A stretch of 64,000 bases of DNA from Bacteroidota bacterium (GTDB taxonomy: Bacteria; Bacteroidota; Ignavibacteria; SZUA-365), in NCBI GenBank assembly GCA_023432805.1, contig JAEYUG010000104.1, forward strand, positions 1 to 64,000, given 5' to 3'. This document shows, in pieces, positions 26,239 to 32,354 of this stretch (positions are counted from its first letter, which is position 1; each line of letters starts with the position of its first letter). A program made the translations under genes and the position numbers. A model generated the notes under the pieces. It worked only from the letters and a program-made list of their open reading frames with translations, was not told the origin of the DNA and did no database searches.

Positions 26239-26770
26239 CCGAAAATGGCGAAAATCAAGCGGTTTTCGCCATTTTTGTTTCGTCCCCTTCGAACCGCCAG
26301 AGCCATTTCGATGCATTTTCGAACGTGCTTGGTCTGGGCAGCCACAAAAAACGCCACAGACGCCCGCGGCTACGGCGATCCCCCTGATCTGCTCGGTGAG
26401 GTGCTGAGGCTGGATATGCGTGTATCTCATCGTGGTTGTTATATCCGCGTGGCCGAGCACTGCCTGCAGCGAATGGAGAGGGAGGCCGGATGTAGCGAGC
26501 CAGGTCGCGAAGGAATGTCGCAGGCCATGGAAGGTGATGGGAGGGAATGTGGGGTCAGCCGCAACGAACTATGGCTGTGAGTTCAGCCCTCCACACCTTT
26601 ACATCGCGCGGGGTGAGATCGAACAGCCGGTGCTGCGCGAAGCGGGCAACGAATTGCCCGAGACTGCTCCGGTACACGAGAAGGGTCTTTGGGCGGATAC
26701 TGTACGTGATGTCCTCGAGGAATTGGGGTTGTGTCGTTCTCCCGGGAAGGTGCCGAACTGTCGCAAAGCA
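26200..26770 (-). pseudogene. Degraded tyrosine recombinase (integrase) of the tRNA-Arg island
   Basis: Two pieces of one integrase remain. The first, about 26770-26555, encodes a SAM-like core-binding domain (PQFLEDITYSIRPKTLLVYR ... LTPRDVKVWRAEL) and ends at a TGA. The second, in another frame from about 26541, encodes the C-terminal catalytic part, with HGLRHSFATWL, LGHADITTTM and the nucleophile Tyr in MRYTH. The expected 150 or so intervening residues, including the first catalytic Arg, are missing, so an internal deletion plus frameshift inactivated it. The frame ends at 26200, inside the tRNA gene on the opposite strand, as expected of an integrase that targets the 3' end of tRNA-Arg. 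Confidence 0.88.
26242..26275 (+). terminator. Terminator of the tRNA-Arg gene
   Basis: AAAATGGCGAAAA (26242-26254) and TTTTCGCCATTTT (26263-26275) form a 13-bp perfect stem with an 8-nt loop, followed by TTGTTT. It begins 4 nt past the tRNA discriminator base. Confidence 0.85.
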
Positions 26771-26775
26771 GCGCC

Positions 26776-26824
26776 GCTTCCTGTGACTTCGGTCGGCCTT
26801 CGGCCTCCCTTCGTCACAGGAAGC
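26776..26824. repeat. Long imperfect palindrome with 12-bp perfect arms
   Basis: GCTTCCTGTGAC (26776-26787) and GTCACAGGAAGC (26813-26824) are perfect inverted repeats. The 25-nt centre holds a second small stem, GGCC-TTC-GGCC. It sits at the upstream end of the integrase remnant and before the IS21-like end, so it may be a scar of a mobile element or a strong RNA hairpin. Confidence 0.75.
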
Positions 26825-26877
26825 CTACACCCGTCTCCCGTTCCGAGGCGCTTGCAGAAGACGGACCGCTGAAAATC

Positions 26878-26954
26878 AATTGACCGACAACTACTTTGTT
26901 CACACCCCTAAGGGGGTCAAATTTCGGTTAGCGGGGAGGGTCAATTTTCGGTTA
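26878..26954. mobile_element. Remnant of an IS21-family-like element end
   Basis: GGGTCAAATTTCGGTTA (26914-26930) is repeated 24 bp later as GGGTCAATTTTCGGTTA (26938-26954), one mismatch in 17. The flanking text (GACCGACAAC..., CACCCCTAAGGGGGTCAA) resembles the multiple terminal repeats of IS21-family insertion sequences, which carry GGGTCAA...CGGTTA motifs. No istA or istB coding sequence is present, so only an end remains. A database comparison is needed to confirm the family. Confidence 0.5.
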
Positions 26955-26984
26955 CTGTTTCTATACGAGCAGATCGAGAGACAA

Positions 26985-27317
26985 ATGAAGGGCTACGTCT
27001 TCATCCGTAATCTTGCGCGTCTCGATGCATGGTCGTTTCCGGATGACCGGTATGGCGACGTGCGCAACGGCGCGGACAACACGGGCGAGCGAAAGGATGC
27101 GGATGTGATGCGCAAGACCACCGTGGATGAATTCAAGACCATCTCGCAGAACGCCGGTAACGAGACCATCTTCAAGCATGGACTGAACTTCCTTGATGAC
27201 ATCGAGACAATTCGGACAAAGAACCCGAATCAACGAAAAACACTGATTCGTATATTCAAGAAACATGGTTACAACACACTGCCCGACGGGCGGAAGATCG
27301 AGGAGGTTGTCGAATGA
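26985..27317 (+). CDS. Island protein of unknown function, possibly 5'-truncated
   Basis: 110 residues from the ATG giving MKGYVFIRNLARLDAW. The open frame continues upstream through the IS21-like remnant to a TTG at 26880, but that part reads as element sequence, so the original 5' end may have been lost when the element inserted. It is charged and soluble, and ends KKHGYNTLPDGRKIEEVVE. No family recognised. The stop overlaps the next gene's ATG by 4 bp, which supports a real coding frame and an island operon. Confidence 0.5.
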   Translation: MKGYVFIRNLARLDAWSFPDDRYGDVRNGADNTGERKDADVMRKTTVDEFKTISQNAGNETIFKHGLNFLDDIETIRTKNPNQRKTLIRIFKKHGYNTLPDGRKIEEVVE

Positions 27318-27703
27318 CCGTACTTGACGAGGCGCGCGCGTTCCTCGAGGCTGTGCAGCCGAAGGGAGCCGCGGTGTACCTTGGAGGCGTCTACAAGACG
27401 ATCAGTGCATGGCGCATCGTCCCCGGGCTGTTCTGGTTCTTCGAGGCCGGCGGCGACAACACGCAGCACGAGCACTTCATCCACGTCGATGAGTTCCGCT
27501 TCGATGTGCCGTATTTCCTCTCGTTCTACGTTGACGGCCTGCACGAGGGCGGAGTGATGGAGACGGAGCCGCGGGAGAAGGAGGAGTGCCGGTGGGAGCG
27601 GTACAAAGAGTACCTCGAAACCGAGGAAGGGCAGCGGTACATCACGCGCGTCGAGGAAATGGCGGAGCGCGTGTATTTCAACATGCAAGTAGATTTGAAC
27701 TAG
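27314..27703 (+). CDS. Island protein of unknown function
   Basis: 129 residues from the ATG that overlaps the previous stop. Rich in aromatic residues (VPGLFWFFEAGGDN, VPYFLSFYVDG) and strongly acidic/basic near the C-terminus (REKEECRWERYKEYLETEEG). No signal peptide and no known domain recognised. The tight spacing with the genes on either side (4-bp overlap before, 11 bp after) suggests cotranscription. Length and composition resemble accessory phage or conjugative-element genes; that is a general impression only. Confidence 0.65.
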   Translation: MTVLDEARAFLEAVQPKGAAVYLGGVYKTISAWRIVPGLFWFFEAGGDNTQHEHFIHVDEFRFDVPYFLSFYVDGLHEGGVMETEPREKEECRWERYKEYLETEEGQRYITRVEEMAERVYFNMQVDLN

Positions 27704-27714
27704 AGGAGAACGAT

Positions 27715-28065
27715 ATGTGGCTGATGACGCAACACGGATTCTACAGCATCGTCCAGAAGGGTGACGGGAGTTACCACATCCGCGCTCGCGTGCGGAAAGA
27801 CCTCGAGAACGTACTCGAGATGATGGGATGGGAATACAAGATCGAGGTGTGGCCGAATGCCGACTACCGCTATCGCATTATCGTCAAGCATGTGCAAGTG
27901 GTTGCACTGACGAAGGCCATCGCTGAGCAGATCGACTACGACAACTTCAAAAGCCGGATCCACGAGCTGCGGGACCAGAAAGAAAAGTCGGCCGCATACG
28001 GAAAGGTGTGGGGGGTGATGGCGGGGCTGCAGAGTAGAGGGCAGAGCGACAAGGTCTCAGAATAG
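27715..28065 (+). CDS. Small conserved-looking island protein of unknown function
   Basis: 116 residues with a good ribosome site (GAGGAGA) about 7 nt before the ATG giving MWLMTQHGFYSIVQK. The order of segments (an N-terminal HGFYSIV followed by beta-rich RIIVKHVQVVALTKAIAEQIDYDNFKSRI and an Ala-Tyr-Gly-Lys-Val-Trp tail) resembles small hypothetical proteins carried on phages and integrative elements. I know of no assigned function. It is the last of the three tightly spaced genes. Confidence 0.7.
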   Translation: MWLMTQHGFYSIVQKGDGSYHIRARVRKDLENVLEMMGWEYKIEVWPNADYRYRIIVKHVQVVALTKAIAEQIDYDNFKSRIHELRDQKEKSAAYGKVWGVMAGLQSRGQSDKVSE

Positions 28066-28137
28066 AAGCTCTGGATACCTTGTCCTATAAGATGGTGCCC
28101 CAAGTTTTAGCCTTCTCCTCCAGATGGAGATGTGGAT

Positions 28138-28821
28138 ATGCGCCTTAGAGCAAAGCTTCAGCGGGTTCTTCTTGTTCTTGCGGTTGGGGTGGTCGTCATG
28201 CTCTCCCAGCGAGGCGGAACCGATGTCCCTCACTCACCGAACAGGGCGGTTGATTACTTCCCGATCAACCGGGACATTGTATGGACGTTCACGACGAACA
28301 TCGCAGCGCTTCGTGGTATTCCAGAGTCGATCTTTGAGGTGAAGATCGACACGGCAACCTATCAGATAGGGGAAAACAACCACGTCGTGTTCATGTGGTA
28401 CTTCTACCGACGCCCTTCCTCAGCCAAGGAGCGGAACTGCGATTTCGTCTCATGGCCTGATCCCAACAGCTCCTCCTCACCGCAGAGATGGCGCCACTTC
28501 TTTGTCCTAAAGGACAGTGCGTCGGCTCTTTTCTCATGGGGAGATTACCCTGACCTGTCGAGGCAGCCTGATGCCCTTGGATGGAAGCACGTCTACGAGC
28601 CATCGGAGGGAACCCGTGAGACGATCAACATTCAGGGGAAAATCTATAACACGGTTCGCATCGATATGACCACGGAGGACGGGATCCCAATATCATGGTG
28701 GTTCGCCGACGGCATCGGGCTCGTGAAGGAATACAGCCCGAAGGGTGGAAGCATCTTCACGGACGACTACCTCGGCAGCAACCTAATCATGAACACGGAG
28801 CTGCTTTCGTACATCAAGTAA
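28138..28821 (+). CDS. Exported or membrane-anchored protein of unknown function
   Basis: 227 residues from the ATG preceded by GGAGA; a GTG two codons earlier is possible. An N-terminal hydrophobic segment (VLLVLAVGVVVMLSQ) after a basic start acts as a signal peptide or anchor. The rest is a beta-rich domain with a DYFPINRDIVWTF motif, a pattern seen near the start of many secreted Bacteroidota proteins (YFPL..G..W.Y), and ends IGLVKEYSPKGG and ELLSYIK. No sorting domain is present. Possibly a periplasmic lipid- or polymer-binding domain, but that is a guess. Confidence 0.7.
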   Translation: MRLRAKLQRVLLVLAVGVVVMLSQRGGTDVPHSPNRAVDYFPINRDIVWTFTTNIAALRGIPESIFEVKIDTATYQIGENNHVVFMWYFYRRPSSAKERNCDFVSWPDPNSSSSPQRWRHFFVLKDSASALFSWGDYPDLSRQPDALGWKHVYEPSEGTRETINIQGKIYNTVRIDMTTEDGIPISWWFADGIGLVKEYSPKGGSIFTDDYLGSNLIMNTELLSYIK

Positions 28822-28849
28822 GTGAATCACATCGAGTATTCAAGCACAC

Positions 28850-29179
28850 ATGAATCGATGGAACATACCTGAAGCGCTCGAAGCGTTCGTTCTCTCTCGC
28901 GATACATCCTGTGTCTACTGCGGTGTAGCGTTCGCAGATGAGACCGGCCCGCGTCGGGAACGACCGTCATGGGAGCATATCATCAATGATGCAAGTATTG
29001 TGACGGAGTGGAACATCGCGCGCTGCTGCATCGGCTGCAATGCGAGTAAGGGTGCAAAGCCGCTACGTCGTTGGCTTGCATCGAGGTACTGCCTACGTAG
29101 AAGAATATCCCCTAGCTCGGTTGCGCCAGTTGTTCGTGCGACGCTGTCGCGAGAGAGCGACATTCATCTCGAAACTTGA
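28850..29179 (+). CDS. HNH endonuclease-like protein
   Basis: 109 residues. The pattern CVYCG, SWEHIINDASIVTEWNIARCC, IGCNASKGAK is a zinc-ribbon HNH core: two CxxC pairs, the EH pair, the Asn and a final N-x-S-K-G. The C-terminus continues RRWLASRYCLRR. Such small HNH proteins are common in phages and islands, where they nick or cut DNA; the target is unknown. It ends 12 bp before a small ORF with a strong ribosome site. Confidence 0.85.
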   Translation: MNRWNIPEALEAFVLSRDTSCVYCGVAFADETGPRRERPSWEHIINDASIVTEWNIARCCIGCNASKGAKPLRRWLASRYCLRRRISPSSVAPVVRATLSRESDIHLET

Positions 29180-29191
29180 TAAGGAGGCGAA

Positions 29192-29320
29192 ATGGGGGTG
29201 TCAACTAAACTCAGTGCGATGGTTGCCGAGGGATTGCGCGAAGATATGATTGCTGTTCGGTATTGTCTTTCCCTACGGTTGAGAGTGGATCCACAACTGG
29301 ACTCACCTCCTCGAGCGTAA
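29192..29320 (+). CDS. Small protein (42 aa) with strong ribosome binding site
   Basis: AAGGAGG lies 4 nt before the ATG, and the frame reads MGVSTKLSAMVAEGLREDMI followed by AVRYCLSLRLRVDPQLDSPPRA before TAA. The N-terminal half is an amphipathic helix candidate. No homolog recognised. The good initiation region and its place just after the HNH gene argue for translation, but the frame is short. The remaining 147 bp up to the ParB-like gene hold a promoter and nothing else I can identify. Confidence 0.5.
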   Translation: MGVSTKLSAMVAEGLREDMIAVRYCLSLRLRVDPQLDSPPRA

Positions 29321-29423
29321 TTGTGACCGGAACCGCCCATTCAGGCAGCGATCCCGATCCCCATATACCTGATACGCTCCGCGGCGAGTGAAGGGGAGGC
29401 TTGGGTATGCTGTTGTGCGTTCG

Positions 29424-29455
29424 TTTGAGGTAAGACAAAAAACTAACTATCTTTG
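29424..29455 (+). promoter_or_regulatory. Bacteroidota-type promoter upstream of the ParB-like cassette
   Basis: TTTG (29424-29427), a 20-nt spacer and TATCTTTG (29448-29455) match the Bacteroidota TTTG / TAnnTTTG consensus exactly. A start near 29462 would place the transcript just ahead of GGAGGA and the ATG at 29468. Confidence 0.65.
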
Positions 29456-29467
29456 CGGGTGGAGGAC

Positions 29468-30096
29468 ATGACCATGGACACACCCGCTATCCGCTCGAAG
29501 ATCCTGCGATCCGGTCAAGTCGACTAGCGCAGGTTCTCTTTTTTGCAGCCTGATTCATTCAAAGCCCTGTCGAAGACGGCGTACGAGAAGCTCCGCGCAT
29601 CCATCTTGGAGAACGGGTCGTCGAATCGTTCAAGGTGTGGGAGTCGGGCAAGAAGCTCTACTGCCTCGACGGCTACCACCGCTGCCGCGTGCTTGCCGAC
29701 CTCGAGGCCGAGGGGCACACGGTGCCCGAGACATTCCACGCCGACTTCCTCGAGTGCAAGACGAAGAAGGACGCAGCGAAGCTCGTGCTGATCTACTCGT
29801 CGGTGTACGCAGACATCACGGACGAGGGGCTTTACGAGTTCGCCGAAACGCTCGGTGTCGACCTGGCTACAGTCGCGGCCGAGATCGACCTGCCCTCTCT
29901 CGACATCGACAAGTTCCTCAAGGGGTGGGGGAAGGACGATGGTGATGGCGACAGCGAGAAGGCGGAGGGGACCGCTACCTTCAACTACGAATCCCAGTTC
30001 GGTGTGATCGTCCCCTGCGAGTCAGAGGAACACCAGAAGACGGTGTTCGATCATCTGACTACCCTCGGGTACACCCCGCGGGTGGTTGCGGTATGA
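29468..30096 (+). pseudogene. ParB-N-domain-like protein, disrupted
   Basis: The gene starts MTMDTPAIRSKILRSGQVD and is cut by an in-frame TAG at 29525, where related proteins have Trp (QVDW). The frame resumes RRFSFLQPDSFKALSKTAYE and then needs a one-base shift near 29616-29620 to continue VVESFKVWESGKKLYC, LDGYHRCRVLADLEAEGH and a C-terminal part with LDIDKFLKGWGKDDGDGD. LDGYHR is the ParB/Srx-type nucleotide-binding motif. Related ParB-like proteins occur in phages and islands next to DNA-modifying genes. With a nonsense and a frameshift it is probably dead, unless these are assembly errors. Its stop overlaps the next ATG. Confidence 0.8.
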
Positions 30097-31457
30097 GGAT
30101 CGAGATTCGAAACCGATGCTCGGATTTCTCCTCATACCGTGCCGCCCGCGTCAAGTCGCTGTTCAACGTCGAGACCGGCTGCAACTTCTCCCTCGACGCT
30201 GAGCTGCCGATCGAGGCAACCCCGTGGAAACTCGGGGTGATCGTCGGCCCCTCCGGATCGGGCAAAACCTCGCTCGGTCGGAAGATCCTCGGCGAGGATC
30301 CCTACTACAGCGGGAGCGCGTGGGCCACCGACAAACCCATCATCGAAGAGATCGCACCGGCAGCCGAGTTCGACGCTGTAACAGGCGCCTTCGCCGCGGT
30401 CGGCCTCGGGAGCGTTCCCTCCTGGCTTCGTCCCTACCACGTCCTCTCGAACGGTGAGAAATTCCGCGCAGAGCTCGCGCGCATCGTCGTCGAGGTGCCT
30501 GAGAAGATCGTGGTCGACGAGTTCACATCCGTCATCGACCGGCAGATCGCGCGCATCGGTGCGCTCGCATTTGCCAAGGCATGGAGACGCACCAGCGGCC
30601 AGTGCGTTCTCCTCTCGTGCCATTACGATATCCTGCCGTGGGTGCAACCTGACTGGGTGTTCGATACGGGCACCGGCAAGTTCACCGGGAGGTATCTTCA
30701 ACCGAGACCGCAAATCCCTCTCGATGTTTGGCAGGTCGACGGTAGTTACTGGCCGGCATTTGAGCCGCATCACTATCTGAAGCTCCCGCGCATGATTGCC
30801 GCCACCTACTACATCGGAACCGTCGAGGGCGAGCTGGTCTGCCATGTGGCCACCTCGCCCAAGTTCGACATCGGGGGCATGCGTGCCTGCCGGCTCGTGG
30901 TGATACCCGAGTGGCAGGGAGCGGGTGTCGGTACGCGCTTCCTCGACCTGGTCTGCCAGCTGCAGCTCGAGGGGCAGAACAAATGGGGGCGCAAGTGCCC
31001 GACCTACTTCCACACCTCGCATCCCGGGCTCGCCTTCGCGCTCCGTCGATCGAAGAAGTGGGTGCAGGTGTCGGCGAAACTACACGGCGACAACAAGGCG
31101 AAGTCCGCGGCATCGCTCCGCAAGTCGCAGGCGCGCGCGCCGCGGGCGAGCGGGATCGGTGCTGCTACGGCTTCGGGGGACACTTCCGGGCGGTGCAGGG
31201 ATTCAAGTACATCGGAGAGAAGAAGGAGGCGCAGCATGTTTGAATCGGGGCGGAGAGGACCTCTCCAGGTGTTCGTCCATGGTGATGCGTCGCTCCCAGC
31301 CATCGAGGTGTTGCGCTCGGTCGTACTCGCCGGCGGGTACCAGATCGTGACGAGCACCAAGGCAGCGAATGTTGCGATCGCACCGCTCCTGACGACGATC
31401 CTCATGAAGACCGAGTACTCCGCACCACAGCTCGGCACACTCATCGTCCACCCGTAG
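30093..31457 (+). CDS. ABC-type ATPase fused to GNAT acyltransferase domain (C-terminus frameshifted)
   Basis: Residues 1-220 are a soluble ABC ATPase: Walker A GPSGSGKT at 52-59, a modified signature LSNGEKFRAEL and Walker B KIVVDEFTSV; no membrane domain exists. Residues 225-350 are a GNAT domain with the acyl-CoA loop RLVVIPEWQGAGVGTRFL. After LHGDNKAKSAASLRKSQ the natural sequence appears to continue in another frame (GFGGHFRAVQGFKYIG, ending with a TGA at 31241-31243), so a frameshift within the GC-rich run 31125-31150 is likely. As printed, the frame instead runs on into the formyltransferase gene up to a TAG at 31455. I infer a role in DNA modification or DNA handling together with the ParB-like and formyltransferase proteins. 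Confidence 0.8.
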   Translation: MRIEIRNRCSDFSSYRAARVKSLFNVETGCNFSLDAELPIEATPWKLGVIVGPSGSGKTSLGRKILGEDPYYSGSAWATDKPIIEEIAPAAEFDAVTGAFAAVGLGSVPSWLRPYHVLSNGEKFRAELARIVVEVPEKIVVDEFTSVIDRQIARIGALAFAKAWRRTSGQCVLLSCHYDILPWVQPDWVFDTGTGKFTGRYLQPRPQIPLDVWQVDGSYWPAFEPHHYLKLPRMIAATYYIGTVEGELVCHVATSPKFDIGGMRACRLVVIPEWQGAGVGTRFLDLVCQLQLEGQNKWGRKCPTYFHTSHPGLAFALRRSKKWVQVSAKLHGDNKAKSAASLRKSQARAPRASGIGAATASGDTSGRCRDSSTSERRRRRSMFESGRRGPLQVFVHGDASLPAIEVLRSVVLAGGYQIVTSTKAANVAIAPLLTTILMKTEYSAPQLGTLIVHP

Positions 31458-31769
31458 TTCCTACCGGGGCACCGCGGCCGTGACGCCATCCGGTGGACCT
31501 ATGCGCTACGCGAGCCCTTCACGGGCGTGACGTGGTTCTGGTGCGACGAGGGAACGGATACCGGACCCATCTGCGAGCAGGAGATCCTGCCGATCGACCT
31601 CTTCACACGGCCGGGAGAGTTCTACGCACGCGAGGTGCTGCCGGCGCTGGCGCGTACGCTCAACTGGGCGCTCGCGGATCTCGCGTGCGGTATCGTCCGC
31701 CGGCCGCCGCAGAACGAGGCGGCAGCGACGTACGAGCGGCCAATTGCACGGTCGGCGTATGGCGCATGA
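31236..31769 (+). pseudogene. Formyltransferase-like protein interrupted by an amber codon
   Basis: The ATG at 31236 overlaps the expected stop of the ABC-GNAT gene (ATGTTTGA). The frame reads VFVHGDASLPAIEVLRSVVL to GTLIVHP, then TAG at 31455, then continues without shift as FLPGHRGRDAIRW, EPFTGVTWFWCDEGTDTGPI and ADLACGIVRRPPQNEA. HP-x-x-LP and G-x-D-x-G-P-I are the folate-binding and active-site motifs of the Fmt/PurN formyltransferase fold; the TAG stands where Ser is usual. About 177 codons in all. It would transfer a formyl group to an amine; in this context perhaps a modified base, which is inference. Confidence 0.8.
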
Positions 31770-32354
31770 AGCTGTTTGCGAACACCGGCGGGTACGCGAC
31801 TGGGAAACAGGGGCATAACGCGAGTTGCACCGCGGTACCACTATGACCTGAGATGGTGCTCAGGAATACCTCGCTACCTTCAAAGAGGGTAGTGCCTCCA
31901 GGTACCTGGAAAAGAAAAACGGAATTTTCAGTCCGAAGTCTTGACTTTCAAGGGAGAAGGTCTTACCATCCTCAATTCATACAATAAATAGCGACTGCAC
32001 ATTGAGGCAGGTGAGTGTTCAAGGCCATGTGAGAATGGCTTGAGAGCGCTATTATCTCACCGGTTCTGCCCCGAGCATGCGGGGTGATGCAATCCGCTTT
32101 CCTCAGCTTTCGTGGGTGAACTGCTGCGGTTCGTACCGCGTTCCCCACGAGCAATGCTGTCCGGGCTGGGGTCACCAAGCGTACAGTTCGTATTGTAGAA
32201 AATGTAAATGGAAAGTAACGCGCAGGCCTTGGAGGCGGTCTGCGGCGTGGAGATTGGACGAATGCAGGTCCGCGCACAGCGACCCGGATGTGCCCGGACC
32301 GCATGGGGTAAATCAATGGATAAGCAATTCATCGGCATTTATCATGGATGGGTC
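31770..32354. other. Non-coding stretch at the right part of the island
   Basis: About 585 bp without a supported gene. It becomes AT-rich from about 31910. TCCAGGTACCTGGA (31897-31910) is a perfect 14-bp palindrome. A short frame from 31766 (MKLFANTGGYATGKQG) has no ribosome site and was not accepted. The promoter of the following T9SS gene should lie at the end, but no clear box was seen. No copy of the tRNA-Arg 3' end was found here. Confidence 0.5.

Noticed and set aside
27314..28065. Toxin-antitoxin pair
   Set aside because: Two small overlapping or adjacent genes fit the size, but neither shows toxin or DNA-binding antitoxin motifs.
29525..31457. Amber (TAG) codon reassignment in the island
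   Set aside because: The two TAGs replace different expected residues (Trp and Ser) and two frameshifts lie between them, which fits decay or sequencing error better than recoding.
31766..31846. Short frame MKLFANTGGYATGKQG... after the formyltransferase remnant
   Set aside because: 26 codons, no ribosome site and no recognisable similarity.
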